Assembly: GCA_004322275.1 (NCBI GenBank)
Contig: SCTA01000005.1
Coordinates: 135,817 to 199,816, forward strand
Direction of reading: 5' to 3'
Source: a bacterium
Lineage (GTDB): Bacteria; Desulfobacterota; Deferrisomatia; Deferrisomatales; BM512
DNA: 64,000 bases
Shown here: one piece after another, positions 55,127-63,910 of the stretch
How positions within the stretch are numbered: the first letter of the stretch is position 1
Layout of the letters: each line of letters begins with the position of its first letter
Program-made: the position numbers and the translations under genes
The notes under the pieces: model-generated
What the model was told of the DNA's origin: nothing
The model's database searches: none
Seen by the model: only the letters and a program-made list of their open reading frames with translations

Positions 55127-55480
55127 TTGGAAGCACAGACGAGTTCACAAAAGCTGTACTACCGGATAGGCGAGATCTCCGACATCTCGGGGGTCAAACC
55201 GCACGTCCTCCGCTACTGGGAGGCGGAATTCGGCTTCCTTTCGCCCCAGAAGAACGAAGGGAATCAGCGGCTCTACTCGGCGAAGGACCTCGAAAAGGTT
55301 CTTCTGATAAAAAAGCTCCTCTACGACGAGCGCTACACGATAGCCGGAGCAAAAAAGAAGTTCCGCGAAGCGTGGAAGATCATCTCGAAGGGAGCCGAGC
55401 TGCAAAAGGAGCGCGAAAAAGCGCTTCTCGAACTGGAGACGGAGACTCAAACCCTCCGCGCTCTCGTTAACGAAGCATAA
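55127..55480 (+). CDS. MerR-family regulator next to ihfA
   Basis: A 117-residue regulator with winged helix-turn-helix [21 protein letters not shown] and the arginine-rich wing EGNQRLYS, then a coiled coil. No metal-binding Cys are seen. The pheT-ihfA-merR-tRNA-Pro order recurs in related bacteria. The TTG start at 55127 follows GGAG by eight bases. Target genes are unknown. Confidence 0.88.
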   Translation: MEAQTSSQKLYYRIGEISDISGVKPHVLRYWEAEFGFLSPQKNEGNQRLYSAKDLEKVLLIKKLLYDERYTIAGAKKKFREAWKIISKGAELQKEREKALLELETETQTLRALVNEA

Positions 55481-55484
55481 AAGT

Positions 55485-55561
55485 CGGGACGTAGCGCAGT
55501 CTGGTAGCGCACCTGAATGGGGTTCAGGGGGCCGGAGGTTCAAATCCTCTCGTCCCGACCA
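55485..55561 (+). tRNA. tRNA-Pro (anticodon GGG), integration site
   Basis: Acceptor CGGGACG/CGTCCCG, anticodon stem CCTGA/TCAGG around ATGGGGT, T loop GTTCAAATC and encoded CCA. From base 55513 on, the gene is repeated exactly at 61434. The intact tRNA is thus restored by the left end of the integrated element. Confidence 0.96.
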
Positions 55562-55568
55562 ATCAAAT
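55513..55568 (+). repeat. attL: 56-bp direct repeat
   Basis: Identical over 56 bases to 61434-61489. It runs from the anticodon stem of tRNA-Pro to seven bases past CCA. Confidence 0.93.
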
Positions 55569-55570
55569 CA

Positions 55571-55604
55571 AGGGGTTAGGCCGCAAAGCCTAACCCCTGT
55601 TTTA
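55571..55604 (+). terminator. Terminator for tRNA-Pro carried by the element
   Basis: Stem AGGGGTTAGGC/GCCTAACCCCT followed by GTTTT. The original host terminator now lies beyond the right repeat at 61492. Confidence 0.85.
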
Positions 55605-55906
55605 TTGCATATCCATTTCTCCCTACCAACTCCCTACCGGTTTCGATTCATGGAGACCAAAAACTGGCCTTCTTAGGGTTCTATATGGACTCCATTAATT
55701 CCGGGTGAGCAACTTTCACCCTTTTTAATCTGCAACTCTTCTCCAACCAAAACCGATCATTTCCCCAAGGATGAAAGCAATACCATTCCCCTTACCCCTA
55801 TTGCACAAATATTGTGCAGCAGGAGCGTTTACACGGCTCGAATTTGAGACTTCGGGAATCATAAGGGGTAAGAACAAGGGGACTTGGAGAAGTGGGGAGG
55901 AACTGG

Positions 55907-56431
55907 CTATGGTGTTGGAGAAGTGGTTTCGCCGTCTCTGTGCTCAACTTCCCAAGTAAATTTATAGCTCGAAATAATGGATTCAAAATCGCCGCCTTTT
56001 TCTATCGGCATACCCAAACTGTTTGCAAATCTTCTCCCTTGGACATCAAGCAAGTCTGGAGGCGTATTTTTTTTCATCCCGTCTTCTAAAAATTGGTAAA
56101 TCTTAAGCTTTTTTTCTCTTATTACCTCTTCACTGTCGTTAAAAGACCATAATAGAAAACCACCAAGGCAAGCCCCGCACGCTGCCCCTGCTTCCGCGTT
56201 AGATGCTAAATCCCGGCCTTCTCTGGGAGGAAGAACAGGCCCTGCTTCGATTTTATAGGGGTTATAGTCCCTACCGTAGTTGTTGTAGATGGTGTTATCA
56301 GGAGAGGAACGGTAATGCCCCGGAACGTAAGTACCATCACTGCGGGTATAGCCTTTAACCCAAACAGGGCCAGCAAAACAGATATTTGCGAAAAAAAGGG
56401 AAAGAGCCAGAATAAAACAGCCCTTTTTCAT
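55907..56431 (-). CDS. Secreted small protein with GYxRxDGTYV motif
   Basis: A 174-residue protein with a signal peptide ending NICFA. The mature N-terminus has VKGYTRSDGTYVPGHYRSSPD followed by TIYNNYGRDY, a short repeat-like motif known from many secreted or phage-linked proteins of unknown role. A hydrophobic stretch GAACGACLGGFLLW lies mid-protein, so it may be membrane-attached. ATG at 56431 has AAGGAGG upstream. Last gene of the element's minus-strand set. The region 55605-55906 to its left contains no gene that I can see. Confidence 0.72.
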   Translation of the reverse strand: MKKGCFILALSLFFANICFAGPVWVKGYTRSDGTYVPGHYRSSPDNTIYNNYGRDYNPYKIEAGPVLPPREGRDLASNAEAGAACGACLGGFLLWSFNDSEEVIREKKLKIYQFLEDGMKKNTPPDLLDVQGRRFANSLGMPIEKGGDFESIISSYKFTWEVEHRDGETTSPTP

Positions 56432-56528
56432 ATCGCCTCCTTAAAGTTCCCTTTTATCACTCTGAGAGAAAGAGGTCAGATTATTGTTAATGACCTCGAT
56501 ACTCTCTTTCCCTTTATGCCGCAAGCAC

Positions 56529-56987
56529 TTATCCAGTCCATTTTGAAAGTGATTTTAAAAATTCTCTCAATATTTTCCGCTCTTTCTTCCGGCGCTCTTT
56601 TGCTTCCCGCGTGTAAAGGCCGTGCCTCAGGGCGTTCTTGTTGCCCTTGGGAGGGCCGGTAGACTTTCCGCCATGAAGACGACACCTTTTCTTGCCCCGG
56701 ATCGCGGGACTTTTTTCTTCCTTATGGACTCCAAAAATTCCGGGCAAATAATAAATTCGTCGATGAATTTTATTCGCTGCGCCGTTATCAATCGTCAGCT
56801 CTCTTCTTTTCACATTTATTGTGCAACCAGAGCGTCTACAAGCTCCAGTTTTGAGACTTGGGAGGAAGGCAAGGCTGGACTTCCCGCCATGTAGAAGACA
56901 CCTTTTCTTGCCCCTGATCGCGGCAATTTCTCCTCTCCCTATGGACGCCATAAATTCGGGATTTACCGGCTGTAAAATAGTTATCAA
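56529..56987 (-). CDS. HGGKS-motif protein with internal duplication
   Basis: A 152-residue basic protein. The C-terminal half has IRGKKRCRLHGGKS followed by TGPPKGNKNALRHGLYT, a motif common in small phage- and island-encoded proteins. The N-terminal half repeats IRGKKRCLLHGGKS, the result of an 83-base DNA duplication (56662-56744 and 56878-56960). Whether the protein starts at 56987 or at a later codon is uncertain. The usual leading Cys knuckles are damaged, so the gene may be decaying. Confidence 0.5.
   Translation of the reverse strand: MITILQPVNPEFMASIGRGEIAAIRGKKRCLLHGGKSSLAFLPSLKTGACRRSGCTINVKRRELTIDNGAANKIHRRIYYLPGIFGVHKEEKSPAIRGKKRCRLHGGKSTGPPKGNKNALRHGLYTREAKERRKKERKILREFLKSLSKWTG
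56662..56744. repeat. 83-base duplicated segment, first copy
   Basis: Aligned with 56878-56960 at most positions, including ACACCTTTTCTTGCCCC. A shorter related piece (TATGGACTCCATTAATTCCG) appears at 55683-55702. Confidence 0.75.
56878..56960. repeat. 83-base duplicated segment, second copy
   Basis: See the copy at 56662-56744; the two are about 216 bases apart. Confidence 0.75.
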
Positions 56988-57267
56988 TCTTTAGCATTTT
57001 TTAACATTCCCCCCTTATCCCCATCACTAAAAAACCCGTCTTTAAGTAAGGTTTTATAAGGTTCTGGTTTATCTATTTCTTCCTATTTTAGTTTGGCCCT
57101 TTCCAGTGGAAACTTAACAATTTTTAACATTCCCCCCAATGTCAGGTTTTGATAGGTTTTCAAGTTTTCTCAATCTCCCAATATTTAAGCCCTCTCGCCT
57201 GTCTGTCTCGCTCCCTGTCAACATCCGTCCAGGTATCCCTTCGGCCTCTTTCAATTTTATCCACATC

Positions 57268-57385
57268 ATTTTTGATAACGGTACGCTTCAGTTTTGAGCA
57301 TGGTAACGGCCTTTTTGCACTCCACCATTATCAAAATTGATTCGTAAACGTCCCTTTTCCGCCTCTTCACCATTATCAAAACTGA
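57268..57385. repeat. Iteron-like CCATTATCAAAA repeats
   Basis: CCATTATCAAAATTGA (57325-57340) and CCATTATCAAAACTGA (57370-57385) are direct repeats 45 bases apart; the inverse TTTTTGATAACGGT is at 57268-57281 and GTTTTGAG follows it. They lie just downstream of the winged-helix gene, in a 420-base gene-free stretch (56988-57410) that also has two copies of TTTTTAACATTCCCCCC (57000 and 57120 areas). Confidence 0.65.
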
Positions 57386-57410
57386 AGACAATATCTAGAT
57401 ATAGCCATAC

Positions 57411-57818
57411 TTAGAGTCTCGACTCATCAAAACGCTTAACCTCCTCAAATTCCGGAGTCCCATACTTTTTCCACCTCTCGGAACGCTTGAAACGGTTCTC
57501 GATTTTGCAACTGCCCCTCAATCCGCCGTGTTTGGCGGGAGTTATAAACCCTTTGGCGGTAAGTTCCTTAATCGCCCTGCTGAATGTTGCACTTGACAGC
57601 CCATGCCTTTTTGCATCGGCGTAAGTAAAAGGAAAATCAGCACCACCTCTATGCACAACAAAAACACCATCGGCGTAAATCATCGGAGCTAATATTTTTG
57701 CCGCGCTTGGGGCCAACTCAGCATATGCCCTTGAATGCAAAAGGTTTTCAGGCATAGCCGCAAAACTGCCCCCGATTGACTTCCCTTTTCCCCTTTTTGC
57801 TTTTGAGCTTTTACCCAT
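57411..57818 (-). CDS. Winged-helix protein (replication or regulatory type)
   Basis: A 135-residue basic protein. ATG at 57818 has a perfect AGGAGGT seven bases upstream and overlaps the preceding gene's stop by eight bases. The centre, YAELAPSAAKILAPMIYAD then YADAKRHGLSSATFSRAIKELTAKGFI, reads as a winged helix like those in plasmid and phage replication proteins. Iteron-like repeats start 26 bases beyond its stop, so it may bind them. No catalytic motif is visible. Confidence 0.68.
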   Translation of the reverse strand: MGKSSKAKRGKGKSIGGSFAAMPENLLHSRAYAELAPSAAKILAPMIYADGVFVVHRGGADFPFTYADAKRHGLSSATFSRAIKELTAKGFITPAKHGGLRGSCKIENRFKRSERWKKYGTPEFEEVKRFDESRL

Positions 57819-57984
57819 AACCCACCTCCTGAATTTCAAAGGTGGGATGCACGCGGTTGTGTTCTGCGTTTACGCCATGAGGAGAAAAGAGGTATAATTC
57901 TTTTTGCCCATATCCCTTAGGGTGCAATTCTCTTGAAGCCCTCGATGATGACACATCGGGGGCTTCGCCGTTTAGGGGGTTCAT
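57811..57984 (-). CDS. Short coupled hypothetical protein
   Basis: A 57-residue reading frame starting at ATG 57984, two bases after the AlpA-like gene's stop and overlapping the winged-helix gene by eight bases. It has no familiar motif; the text is polar (RELHPKGYGQKELYLF). Its position makes a coupled gene plausible. Confidence 0.45.
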   Translation of the reverse strand: MNPLNGEAPDVSSSRASRELHPKGYGQKELYLFSPHGVNAEHNRVHPTFEIQEVGYG

Positions 57985-57986
57985 GT

Positions 57987-58208
57987 TCACCCCCTGTTCT
58001 TCTGCGATTTGCTCTCCAACCACGCGATAACCGCATCGACCGTGTAGACGGTTTTAGCTCCGATCTTGAAGCGGTTCGCGGGGCCAGTGCCTTGACTGTC
58101 AGCATTGGCGATTGTGCCGACTGCGACAGCGCCGCCGGTAAATTTTGGGATTTCGGTTCTGGATACGATTGAGGAGGGCCACTTCTCTTTTAGTTCGGAA
58201 AAATTCAT
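57987..58208 (-). CDS. AlpA/excisionase-like small protein
   Basis: A 73-residue protein with FTGGAVAVGTIANADSQGTG, then RFKIGAKTVYTVDAVIAWLES, the layout of MerR-like excisionase or AlpA domains that set the direction of recombination or regulate integrases. ATG at 58208 follows AAGG. Its place in the integrase operon supports an excisionase or regulator role. Confidence 0.65.
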   Translation of the reverse strand: MNFSELKEKWPSSIVSRTEIPKFTGGAVAVGTIANADSQGTGPANRFKIGAKTVYTVDAVIAWLESKSQKNRG

Positions 58209-58287
58209 CTGCCTTACCTTTCTGGGCGTGTACGCCAGTTTTAATTAGGTAAGACAGACTTTATCTAAAGAAAATGTGCGATAAGCC

Positions 58288-59184
58288 CTAAGTGACAGAT
58301 AATCTTAAGGGGTAATAATATTTTCTATAAAAATGTCCCAGAGTGATTTCTTTACCTCTGGAATCCCCTAGTTTCCCGGATATATATTCAATGCCTCCTT
58401 CACCTGCAAACATTTCTACTTTTGCTTCAATTGTCCCTTTGGATAAATTCCGGTACTTGACAAACAGAAATTGTGCAAACTCTTCAAATTCATTGTTAAT
58501 TTTGCTTTTTCTAGATTTCGCGCTTGCTATCCTTGAATTTGTGCCCGAACTCCTCGCCCTCTCAACCTCTTTCGCCACATCCGAAGGGGGCCAATATTCC
58601 ATGAACATTTTGTGCAATTCAACTAATTCATCGGCCCAACGTCCTATATCTTTGTTACGGTCTTTAAGGTCCAGACAAAACAAAACATATTCCTTACTTT
58701 CTAAAAATTCATTCTCATCCCTTTCGCTCAAACTATCAAAAAAATCTGTAAATATTTTCTTACACTCCAATGCTTTGCGATAAATAGCATGAGCGCTGAG
58801 GTAGCTTTTCTCTATCGCTTCTAAAGCTTCATATTCCGATCTTCCATTGTCTGAAAAAACGTTTGGCAGCTTTGATAGTTTGGTAGCAGCTTCAAGGTTA
58901 TTTCTCATTTCCCGAAGTTCGGCTAGCTCCAGACTATTCAGCGGCCCTCTTGGGTTTGTTTCCCTCATTTTCTCGCGGATTTTTTCTTGGTTCTCTTTTA
59001 TTTTTCGCCAAAGTTCGGCAGATTCTTTTTTTTCTTCTTCAGTTGACTCTATCGCGCGGGGAGTTCTGGCCCTATACCCAAGAAGGTTTGCTAAATGAAG
59101 CGACTTCTCTTTCTTGTCCAATTCATCACCTTCCATAAATGTCCGGATAGAAAATCCCCCGCCAGATCGGTTAATATTACTCAT
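58288..59184 (-). CDS. Hypothetical helical protein, AT-rich
   Basis: A 298-residue protein I do not recognise. ATG at 59184 follows GAGG and overlaps the dinD stop by eight bases; an ATG at 59193 is also in frame. The N-terminal half is charged and coiled-coil-like ([20 protein letters not shown]). The middle has [17 protein letters not shown]. The last 60 residues are mixed with [17 protein letters not shown] at the end. No membrane segment is present. It is strongly AT-rich compared with host genes. As cargo of the element it could be a defence or regulatory protein, but there is no motif to support that. Confidence 0.65.
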   Translation of the reverse strand: MSNINRSGGGFSIRTFMEGDELDKKEKSLHLANLLGYRARTPRAIESTEEEKKESAELWRKIKENQEKIREKMRETNPRGPLNSLELAELREMRNNLEAATKLSKLPNVFSDNGRSEYEALEAIEKSYLSAHAIYRKALECKKIFTDFFDSLSERDENEFLESKEYVLFCLDLKDRNKDIGRWADELVELHKMFMEYWPPSDVAKEVERARSSGTNSRIASAKSRKSKINNEFEEFAQFLFVKYRNLSKGTIEAKVEMFAGEGGIEYISGKLGDSRGKEITLGHFYRKYYYPLRLSVT

Positions 59185-60037
59185 TTTCCTCATCTGTATT
59201 CGGCAGCTTGCCGGAGGCTTCGATTAATTTTTTCTCCTGCGTTTTGACCCGTCTTTCCAGCTTCTTCAAATCCTCTTCGGCGGGCAATTCTTCGGGCTTT
59301 ATGCCTCGCCTTACGAGCAAATCCCGCACGTCCTGATTGTTCTGAACATGTTCGCCCGTGATCGCCCGTTCGCCTTTCAGGTCGTCTTTGGCTACGTTGA
59401 AATTCGTTATCTCGGTTGCAAGATTCTTGGCGGTAATTGTCACGGTCGGCAAAAAATCGGCGAGCGGACGAGTCGCCGGAACGCCCATCTTGCTTTTCAT
59501 GGTCTGGGTAGATTTGCCGCCAAACAAAGCGGAATCGCCCTTGCTGCGAATCCTCGCAAAGCCGCCCTCGTCAACGCCGCGCTCATAGATATTGCGCGAA
59601 AGCTCCGTTTCCGATTCCGTCAGCTTTTGCCTTGCTCCAAGCCGTTCTTGAAGCAATATGCGCTCCTCGATAAGCTCTTGCTTGCGCGTCTGAATGGCGA
59701 AGTAGCTTTGCGCGAAGGCGATTTGCTCTTTGCGCGGGTCGCCGTTTTGGGCCACGAGATAACAGGCGTAGCGGGTAAGCATTATGTCCTGAATTTCTCG
59801 TGCCGCTCCTTTGGGAAGCGGTATCATTTTGTTGGCGTCAACGAAATGATCAGACTCCTTTTGTTTCGCGCCCTTACAGGCTTCCTTCGCCTTGTCCACG
59901 ACGCTTAAAAAGTTGCGCCAATCCGTATACCCCAAAAGCTCCATCAACTCGCGTGCAAGCCAGAATTCTACACCCTCCCTGTTATTGGCCGATTCCTCGA
60001 AGTTTTTATGAAGTCTGGTGACTAGGTCTTTATTCAT
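59177..60037 (-). CDS. dinD: DNA-damage-inducible protein D (DinD)
   Basis: A 286-residue protein of the DinD family. The opening [29 protein letters not shown] and [31 protein letters not shown] fit well, as do [13 protein letters not shown] and [13 protein letters not shown]-like text. E. coli DinD is part of the SOS response and inhibits RecA activities. It starts 12 bases after the integrase stop, so the two are co-expressed. Here it may tie element mobility to DNA damage. Confidence 0.9.
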   Translation of the reverse strand: MNKDLVTRLHKNFEESANNREGVEFWLARELMELLGYTDWRNFLSVVDKAKEACKGAKQKESDHFVDANKMIPLPKGAAREIQDIMLTRYACYLVAQNGDPRKEQIAFAQSYFAIQTRKQELIEERILLQERLGARQKLTESETELSRNIYERGVDEGGFARIRSKGDSALFGGKSTQTMKSKMGVPATRPLADFLPTVTITAKNLATEITNFNVAKDDLKGERAITGEHVQNNQDVRDLLVRRGIKPEELPAEEDLKKLERRVKTQEKKLIEASGKLPNTDEENE

Positions 60038-60048
60038 GGATACCTCTT

Positions 60049-61287
60049 TTAATCTGCATTGTTGACCACTTGGAGCTTCACCGGCTTTGCTTCCAGCTTC
60101 CCTTCAAGGCTTCTCGCAACCTCCCTTAAACCATCCGGGGCAAGGTGGCTGTACCTCTGCGTCATTTTGAAGTCTGAATGGCCCATCAACTCTTTTACCG
60201 CGTAGAGGTTTTGTCCGTCCTCCACCAGCCATGAAGCGAAGGTGTGGCGCAAGGTGTGGAAACCAACCCTTTGCAGGTGATCCGTTACGCCCTGATTGAA
60301 AAGCTCATCCGCTACCCGCCGGTAGACGTTTGATATTCGCCCCACTCTCTCGCCGTTCTCATCCTTGAATACCAGCCCTTTGCCGCTTTGTGCGGCCCTT
60401 GGCTCCAATACTTCGCGGATGTGGCTGTTCAGGTAGGCAGCGCGGTTTTTCTTATTCTTTGGGTTGCGTATGGTGATTATCCCGCGCTCAAAATCAACGT
60501 CATGCCAAGTCAGTGAGGCAATCTCGCCAAAGCGCATACCTGCGTAAAGAGACAACAGTGCCATATCGTGAGACTGCGGGGAGCGGTTTTTCAGCCCTTC
60601 CAGAAGGAGATTTGCTTCATCGGGGGTAAGGTGGCGCATACGCTTGTTGTCAAACTTCGGCGGCCTTACGTTCTTGGATTTGGTGGGGCATGGGGCTGTG
60701 ACGTATCCGCTACCGGTTGCAAGCGTCCAGACTTGGGAGACTACCGAAAAGGCGTATTTAATTGAGGCGGGAGCCCTACCACCCTTGTGCATGGCGGACT
60801 TGATTTTTTGCAGGTCTATCTCGCCTATGTCGGCAAAACGCTTCCCGCCAATGACAGGCTTTATCCAGTGGTTATAGAGGCCGGTTTCCGCCTCTTTTGA
60901 GCCCTTGACCTTGTGGCTCTGCAAAGGCCAGTAGTGCGAATCCCAAAACGATGAAAAGGTTATAGCCTTCCGCGCCTCTTCAAGCTCAAGAGCCTTTTTC
61001 GATTTCGCCTTGGCGCTCTCCTTCTCCCTCTTCTCTTTAAGCGTCCTCTCGCCCTCGCCGGTTTTGTGGCTTTCCTTAAGCTTGGCTAAAGCTATGGCGG
61101 CTTTTCCCTCCGTCATATTATCCTTGGTTGCCCATCCAAGGCCCTCCCACTTCTTCTTTCCGTCCAGCCGGTAGGTGATCTCAAAGTACAAATCCGGCTT
61201 GATACCGTTCTTGCGTGTAGGGTGAGGTGTAGCATAAACGCCGGGGTGAGAAGTGCGCTCCCTTTTCGGCCTGTCATTTTTGGGCAT
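60049..61287 (-). CDS. int: Tyrosine recombinase (integrase)
   Basis: A 412-residue phage-type integrase. An arm-binding N-terminal domain ([18 protein letters not shown]) is followed by a long Lys/Glu-rich helix, a core-binding domain, and a catalytic domain with Arg in [13 protein letters not shown], His-x-x-Arg in HTLRHTFAS, His in MGHSD and nucleophile Tyr in QRYSHL. The start codon lies 147 bases from the right-hand repeat. This enzyme should act on the tRNA-Pro 3' end. Confidence 0.95.
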   Translation of the reverse strand: MPKNDRPKRERTSHPGVYATPHPTRKNGIKPDLYFEITYRLDGKKKWEGLGWATKDNMTEGKAAIALAKLKESHKTGEGERTLKEKREKESAKAKSKKALELEEARKAITFSSFWDSHYWPLQSHKVKGSKEAETGLYNHWIKPVIGGKRFADIGEIDLQKIKSAMHKGGRAPASIKYAFSVVSQVWTLATGSGYVTAPCPTKSKNVRPPKFDNKRMRHLTPDEANLLLEGLKNRSPQSHDMALLSLYAGMRFGEIASLTWHDVDFERGIITIRNPKNKKNRAAYLNSHIREVLEPRAAQSGKGLVFKDENGERVGRISNVYRRVADELFNQGVTDHLQRVGFHTLRHTFASWLVEDGQNLYAVKELMGHSDFKMTQRYSHLAPDGLREVARSLEGKLEAKPVKLQVVNNAD

Positions 61288-61433
61288 TTGTAATTCTCCC
61301 TACCAGCTCCCTACCAGAAACGAGTGAAACTGCGGTAGGGAGAGTTAAGCGGTGTGGAGATACAATACCCCTGTAATGCGCTTCTATCAAGGCTTTTGTG
61401 AATCTAAGGGAAACTGAATGAAAGCTAAAAAAA

Positions 61434-61489
61434 CTGAATGGGGTTCAGGGGGCCGGAGGTTCAAATCCTCTCGTCCCGACCAATCAAAT
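61434..61489 (+). repeat. attR: 56-bp direct repeat (tRNA-Pro 3' fragment)
   Basis: Exact copy of 55513-55568, without the 5' half of the tRNA. Two copies of AAACTGAATG 20 bases apart (61411 and 61431) mark the outside edge. Confidence 0.93.
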
Positions 61490-61491
61490 AA

Positions 61492-61532
61492 AAAAGGGGT
61501 TGCGGTTCATCGCCGTAACCCCTTTTGTTTTG
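61492..61532 (+). terminator. Original host terminator of tRNA-Pro
   Basis: Stem AAAAGGGGTTGCGG/CCGTAACCCCTTTT (one G-T pair) then GTTTTG. It is now separated from the tRNA by the element. Confidence 0.8.
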
Positions 61533-61654
61533 CCCGCCTGACTGCTCCGGTTAATACTCAACAAGCCGCACCGCCTCTTTGCCTGCACAAAAGATACAAG
61601 CTCCCTTTCTCGCCGGTTTTCCCTTTCCCACATGCCGAAAAATGTTCCTGCCGT

Positions 61655-61683
61655 TTGACAAGACGAAAAAACGGGCTTTACTT
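61655..61683 (+). promoter_or_regulatory. Possible sigma-70 promoter upstream of cheW
   Basis: TTGACA (61655-61660) and TTACTT (61678-61683), 17 bases apart. The -10 box is weak. The rest of 61533-61922 holds no gene. Confidence 0.35.
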
Positions 61684-61922
61684 CAAGTGATTGCGCATTT
61701 AGTGGCAGTTTCGCCCGATGTGCGCCGTCACGGGGGAAGGGGGTATTCGCGGCTGGGCCATGCGCCGCGAGGCTTGTTTGCCTGCGGAGGAATCCGGCCA
61801 GTTTTCCCTTTGTCCCTTCCCTCAAGGACTGACGAGAGAATTTTCAAGCGGTAATCCACAGGGCGCTTCCCTAAAGCCCGGCGTCGCCGGGGCAAGGAAC
61901 GCTCCTCAAGGGGATTTTGCCG

Positions 61923-62387
61923 ATGATTCCAGCGACGCGGATTTTAGTATTTTCCATCGATGCGCAGCGATACGGCATTCCTCTCACGCCGGTCCGGAGG
62001 GTCGTACGGATGGTGGAGATTACTCCCCTGCCGGGAGAGCCGGAGTTTGTCCGCGGTGTAATCAACGTTCAGGGGGAGATTATGCCGGTGATCGACCTGC
62101 GAAAGCGCTTCGGCCTGGCTCCCCGTCCCGTCCGGCTGGGCGACCAGCTCATCATCACCCGTTTTTCCTCCAAATATTTCGCCCTCATGGCCGATGCCGC
62201 CGAAGAGGTCCGCGAATGCGAGGGCCGCGAGCTTACCGAGGCTGCCGATATCCTCCCGGGCCTGCCCTTTCTGACCGGGGTGGCGAAACTCCCCGACGGG
62301 ATGATCCTCATCCACGATCCTGCGAAGCTCCTTTCTTTGGCCGAACATCAGGCGCTCGATGAGGCGGTGGGGCAGGTGGAGCTATGA
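61923..62387 (+). CDS. cheW: CheW chemotaxis coupling protein
   Basis: A 154-residue protein with one CheW domain. ILVFSIDAQRYGIPLTPVRRVVR and GVINVQGEIMPVIDLRKRFGL are textbook CheW text. It links chemoreceptors to CheA. ATG at 61923 follows AAGGGG by nine bases. The stop overlaps the start of cheR, so the operon is coupled. Confidence 0.92.
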   Translation: MIPATRILVFSIDAQRYGIPLTPVRRVVRMVEITPLPGEPEFVRGVINVQGEIMPVIDLRKRFGLAPRPVRLGDQLIITRFSSKYFALMADAAEEVRECEGRELTEAADILPGLPFLTGVAKLPDGMILIHDPAKLLSLAEHQALDEAVGQVEL

Positions 62388-63910
62388 ATCAGACTATTCC
62401 GGGCGAAGTGCTTGAAGAGGTCGGCAGGCAGGTGGCCGGTTGTATGGGGCTTCATTTTCCAAGGTCCAAATGGCCCGCTCTCGAACAGGGGCTTGCCTGC
62501 GCCGCCAGGGAACTCGGCTTCGGGGGACCCGGCGAGTTCGCGAAGTGGTTCATCTCCGCCCCTCCCTCCAGAGAGACCACCGAAACGGTGGCCAGCCACC
62601 TCACCGTGGGGGAGACCTACTTTCTCCGGGAGATGCGCTGTTTCGAGATTCTGGAGCAGGAGATCATTCCGGAGATTCTGAGAAACAGGCGGGGGGGCGA
62701 GCAGCGCCTTCGCATATGGAGCGCGGGGTGCGCCACCGGCGAGGAGCCCTATTCCGTCGCCATCATGCTCCACAGGATGAGGGAGGCCCTCAAGGGCTGG
62801 GAAGTCTCGATTCTCGCCACCGACATCAACCGGCGGGCGCTGAAAAAGGCGGGAGAAGGCGTCTACACGGAATGGTCTTTCCGCAGTCCCCCCAAGGGGT
62901 TTCGTGAACACTACTTCAGCAGGACCGGGAACGGCCTCTACGAACTTTCGCCCCACATTAAAAAGATGGTGAACTTCGCCTGGCTGAATCTGGCGGAAGA
63001 TATCTACCCTTCCCTTGCAGGCGATACCAATGCGATGGACGTAATTCTTTGCCGCAACGTCCTCATGTACTTCGAGCCGGAACTGGCGAAGCGGGTCGTC
63101 GACCGCCTCCGGCTCTGTCTGGTTGACGGAGGGTGGCTCGTGGTCAGCCCCTGCGAAGGTTCCGGGACGCTCTCAGACCGTTTCGCGGCCGTAAATTTCC
63201 CCGGCGCGATACTTTACCGGAAGACGGGGTGCGTACCCCAAAAACGGGAGCCGAAGACCCCGGCGCCGGTCACACCTCTTCCGGACCGATGGCCACCCGC
63301 ACCCCGCGCCGCTCCGGCGCCTCCGCCGAAGGGAAAAAAGCCGCATCCTCCGGCGGCCGTTCCACCGCCTCCCCCCTCCCCCTGCGAGACCGCCCTGTCC
63401 CTCTACGAGCAGGGTCTGTACGGGAAAGCAGCTGAAGTCCTTTCCCTTCACCTTTCCAAAAACGGCGGCGACGCCCCGGCGCTTGCCCTCCTTAGCCGCA
63501 TCCTCGCCAACGAGGGAAAGCTTTCCGAGGCGCTCAAGCTGTCGGGTAAAGCCATCGCCGCCGACAAGATGAGCGCAGGCCTCCACTACCTGAGAGCCGT
63601 AATTTTGCAGGAGACGGGAGCGGCCGAAGAAGCCGGGGCCGAGCTGGGGCGGGCTCTGTATCTCGATCAGGAGTTCGTTCTGGCCCACTTTTCCCTTGGC
63701 AACCTCGCCCTGCGGCTGGGGAAGGCGAAAGAAGCGCGACGCCATTTCGGCAACGCTCTCCGGCTCCTCCGCAAATACCGCCTTGACGAAATACTCCCGG
63801 AATCCGAGGGCATACCGGCGGGGAGGCTTGCGGAGATTATCGAGGCGACCGCCGCCGGGAGCGCTGGCGATAGACAAAAAGGCGCTGAGCAAAAGAGGCT
63901 TTCACAATGA
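62384..63910 (+). CDS. cheR: CheR methyltransferase with C-terminal TPR domain
   Basis: A 508-residue protein. Residues ~1-270 are a chemoreceptor methyltransferase with SAM motif SAGCATGEEPYS, ILATDINRRAL and DVILCRNVLMYF. A proline-rich linker (~285-335) leads to TPR-like repeats (~340-480). CheR-TPR proteins use the repeats to bind partner proteins, as in gliding or non-flagellar Che-like pathways. The next gene starts within the stop codon. Confidence 0.92.
   Translation: MNQTIPGEVLEEVGRQVAGCMGLHFPRSKWPALEQGLACAARELGFGGPGEFAKWFISAPPSRETTETVASHLTVGETYFLREMRCFEILEQEIIPEILRNRRGGEQRLRIWSAGCATGEEPYSVAIMLHRMREALKGWEVSILATDINRRALKKAGEGVYTEWSFRSPPKGFREHYFSRTGNGLYELSPHIKKMVNFAWLNLAEDIYPSLAGDTNAMDVILCRNVLMYFEPELAKRVVDRLRLCLVDGGWLVVSPCEGSGTLSDRFAAVNFPGAILYRKTGCVPQKREPKTPAPVTPLPDRWPPAPRAAPAPPPKGKKPHPPAAVPPPPPSPCETALSLYEQGLYGKAAEVLSLHLSKNGGDAPALALLSRILANEGKLSEALKLSGKAIAADKMSAGLHYLRAVILQETGAAEEAGAELGRALYLDQEFVLAHFSLGNLALRLGKAKEARRHFGNALRLLRKYRLDEILPESEGIPAGRLAEIIEATAAGSAGDRQKGAEQKRLSQ

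Larger units (their letters stand above)
55513..61489 (-). mobile_element. Integrative element in tRNA-Pro (~6 kb)
   Basis: Bounded by the 56-bp repeat, with a tyrosine recombinase gene beside the right end and all recognised genes on the minus strand: integrase, dinD, a 300-residue orphan, an AlpA-like protein, a short coupled gene, a winged-helix protein, an HGGKS protein and a secreted protein. Base composition is more AT-rich than flanking DNA, especially in the middle. No capsid, tail, conjugation or replication gene was recognised, so it may be a satellite or mobilisable island. Confidence 0.88.

Noticed and set aside
57268-57385. CRISPR-like reading of the CCATTATCAAAA repeats
   Set aside because: Only three sites in mixed orientation and with unequal spacing.
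61484-61825. 113-residue frame on the minus strand after the right att repeat
   Set aside because: It runs through the tRNA terminator and lacks a ribosome site.
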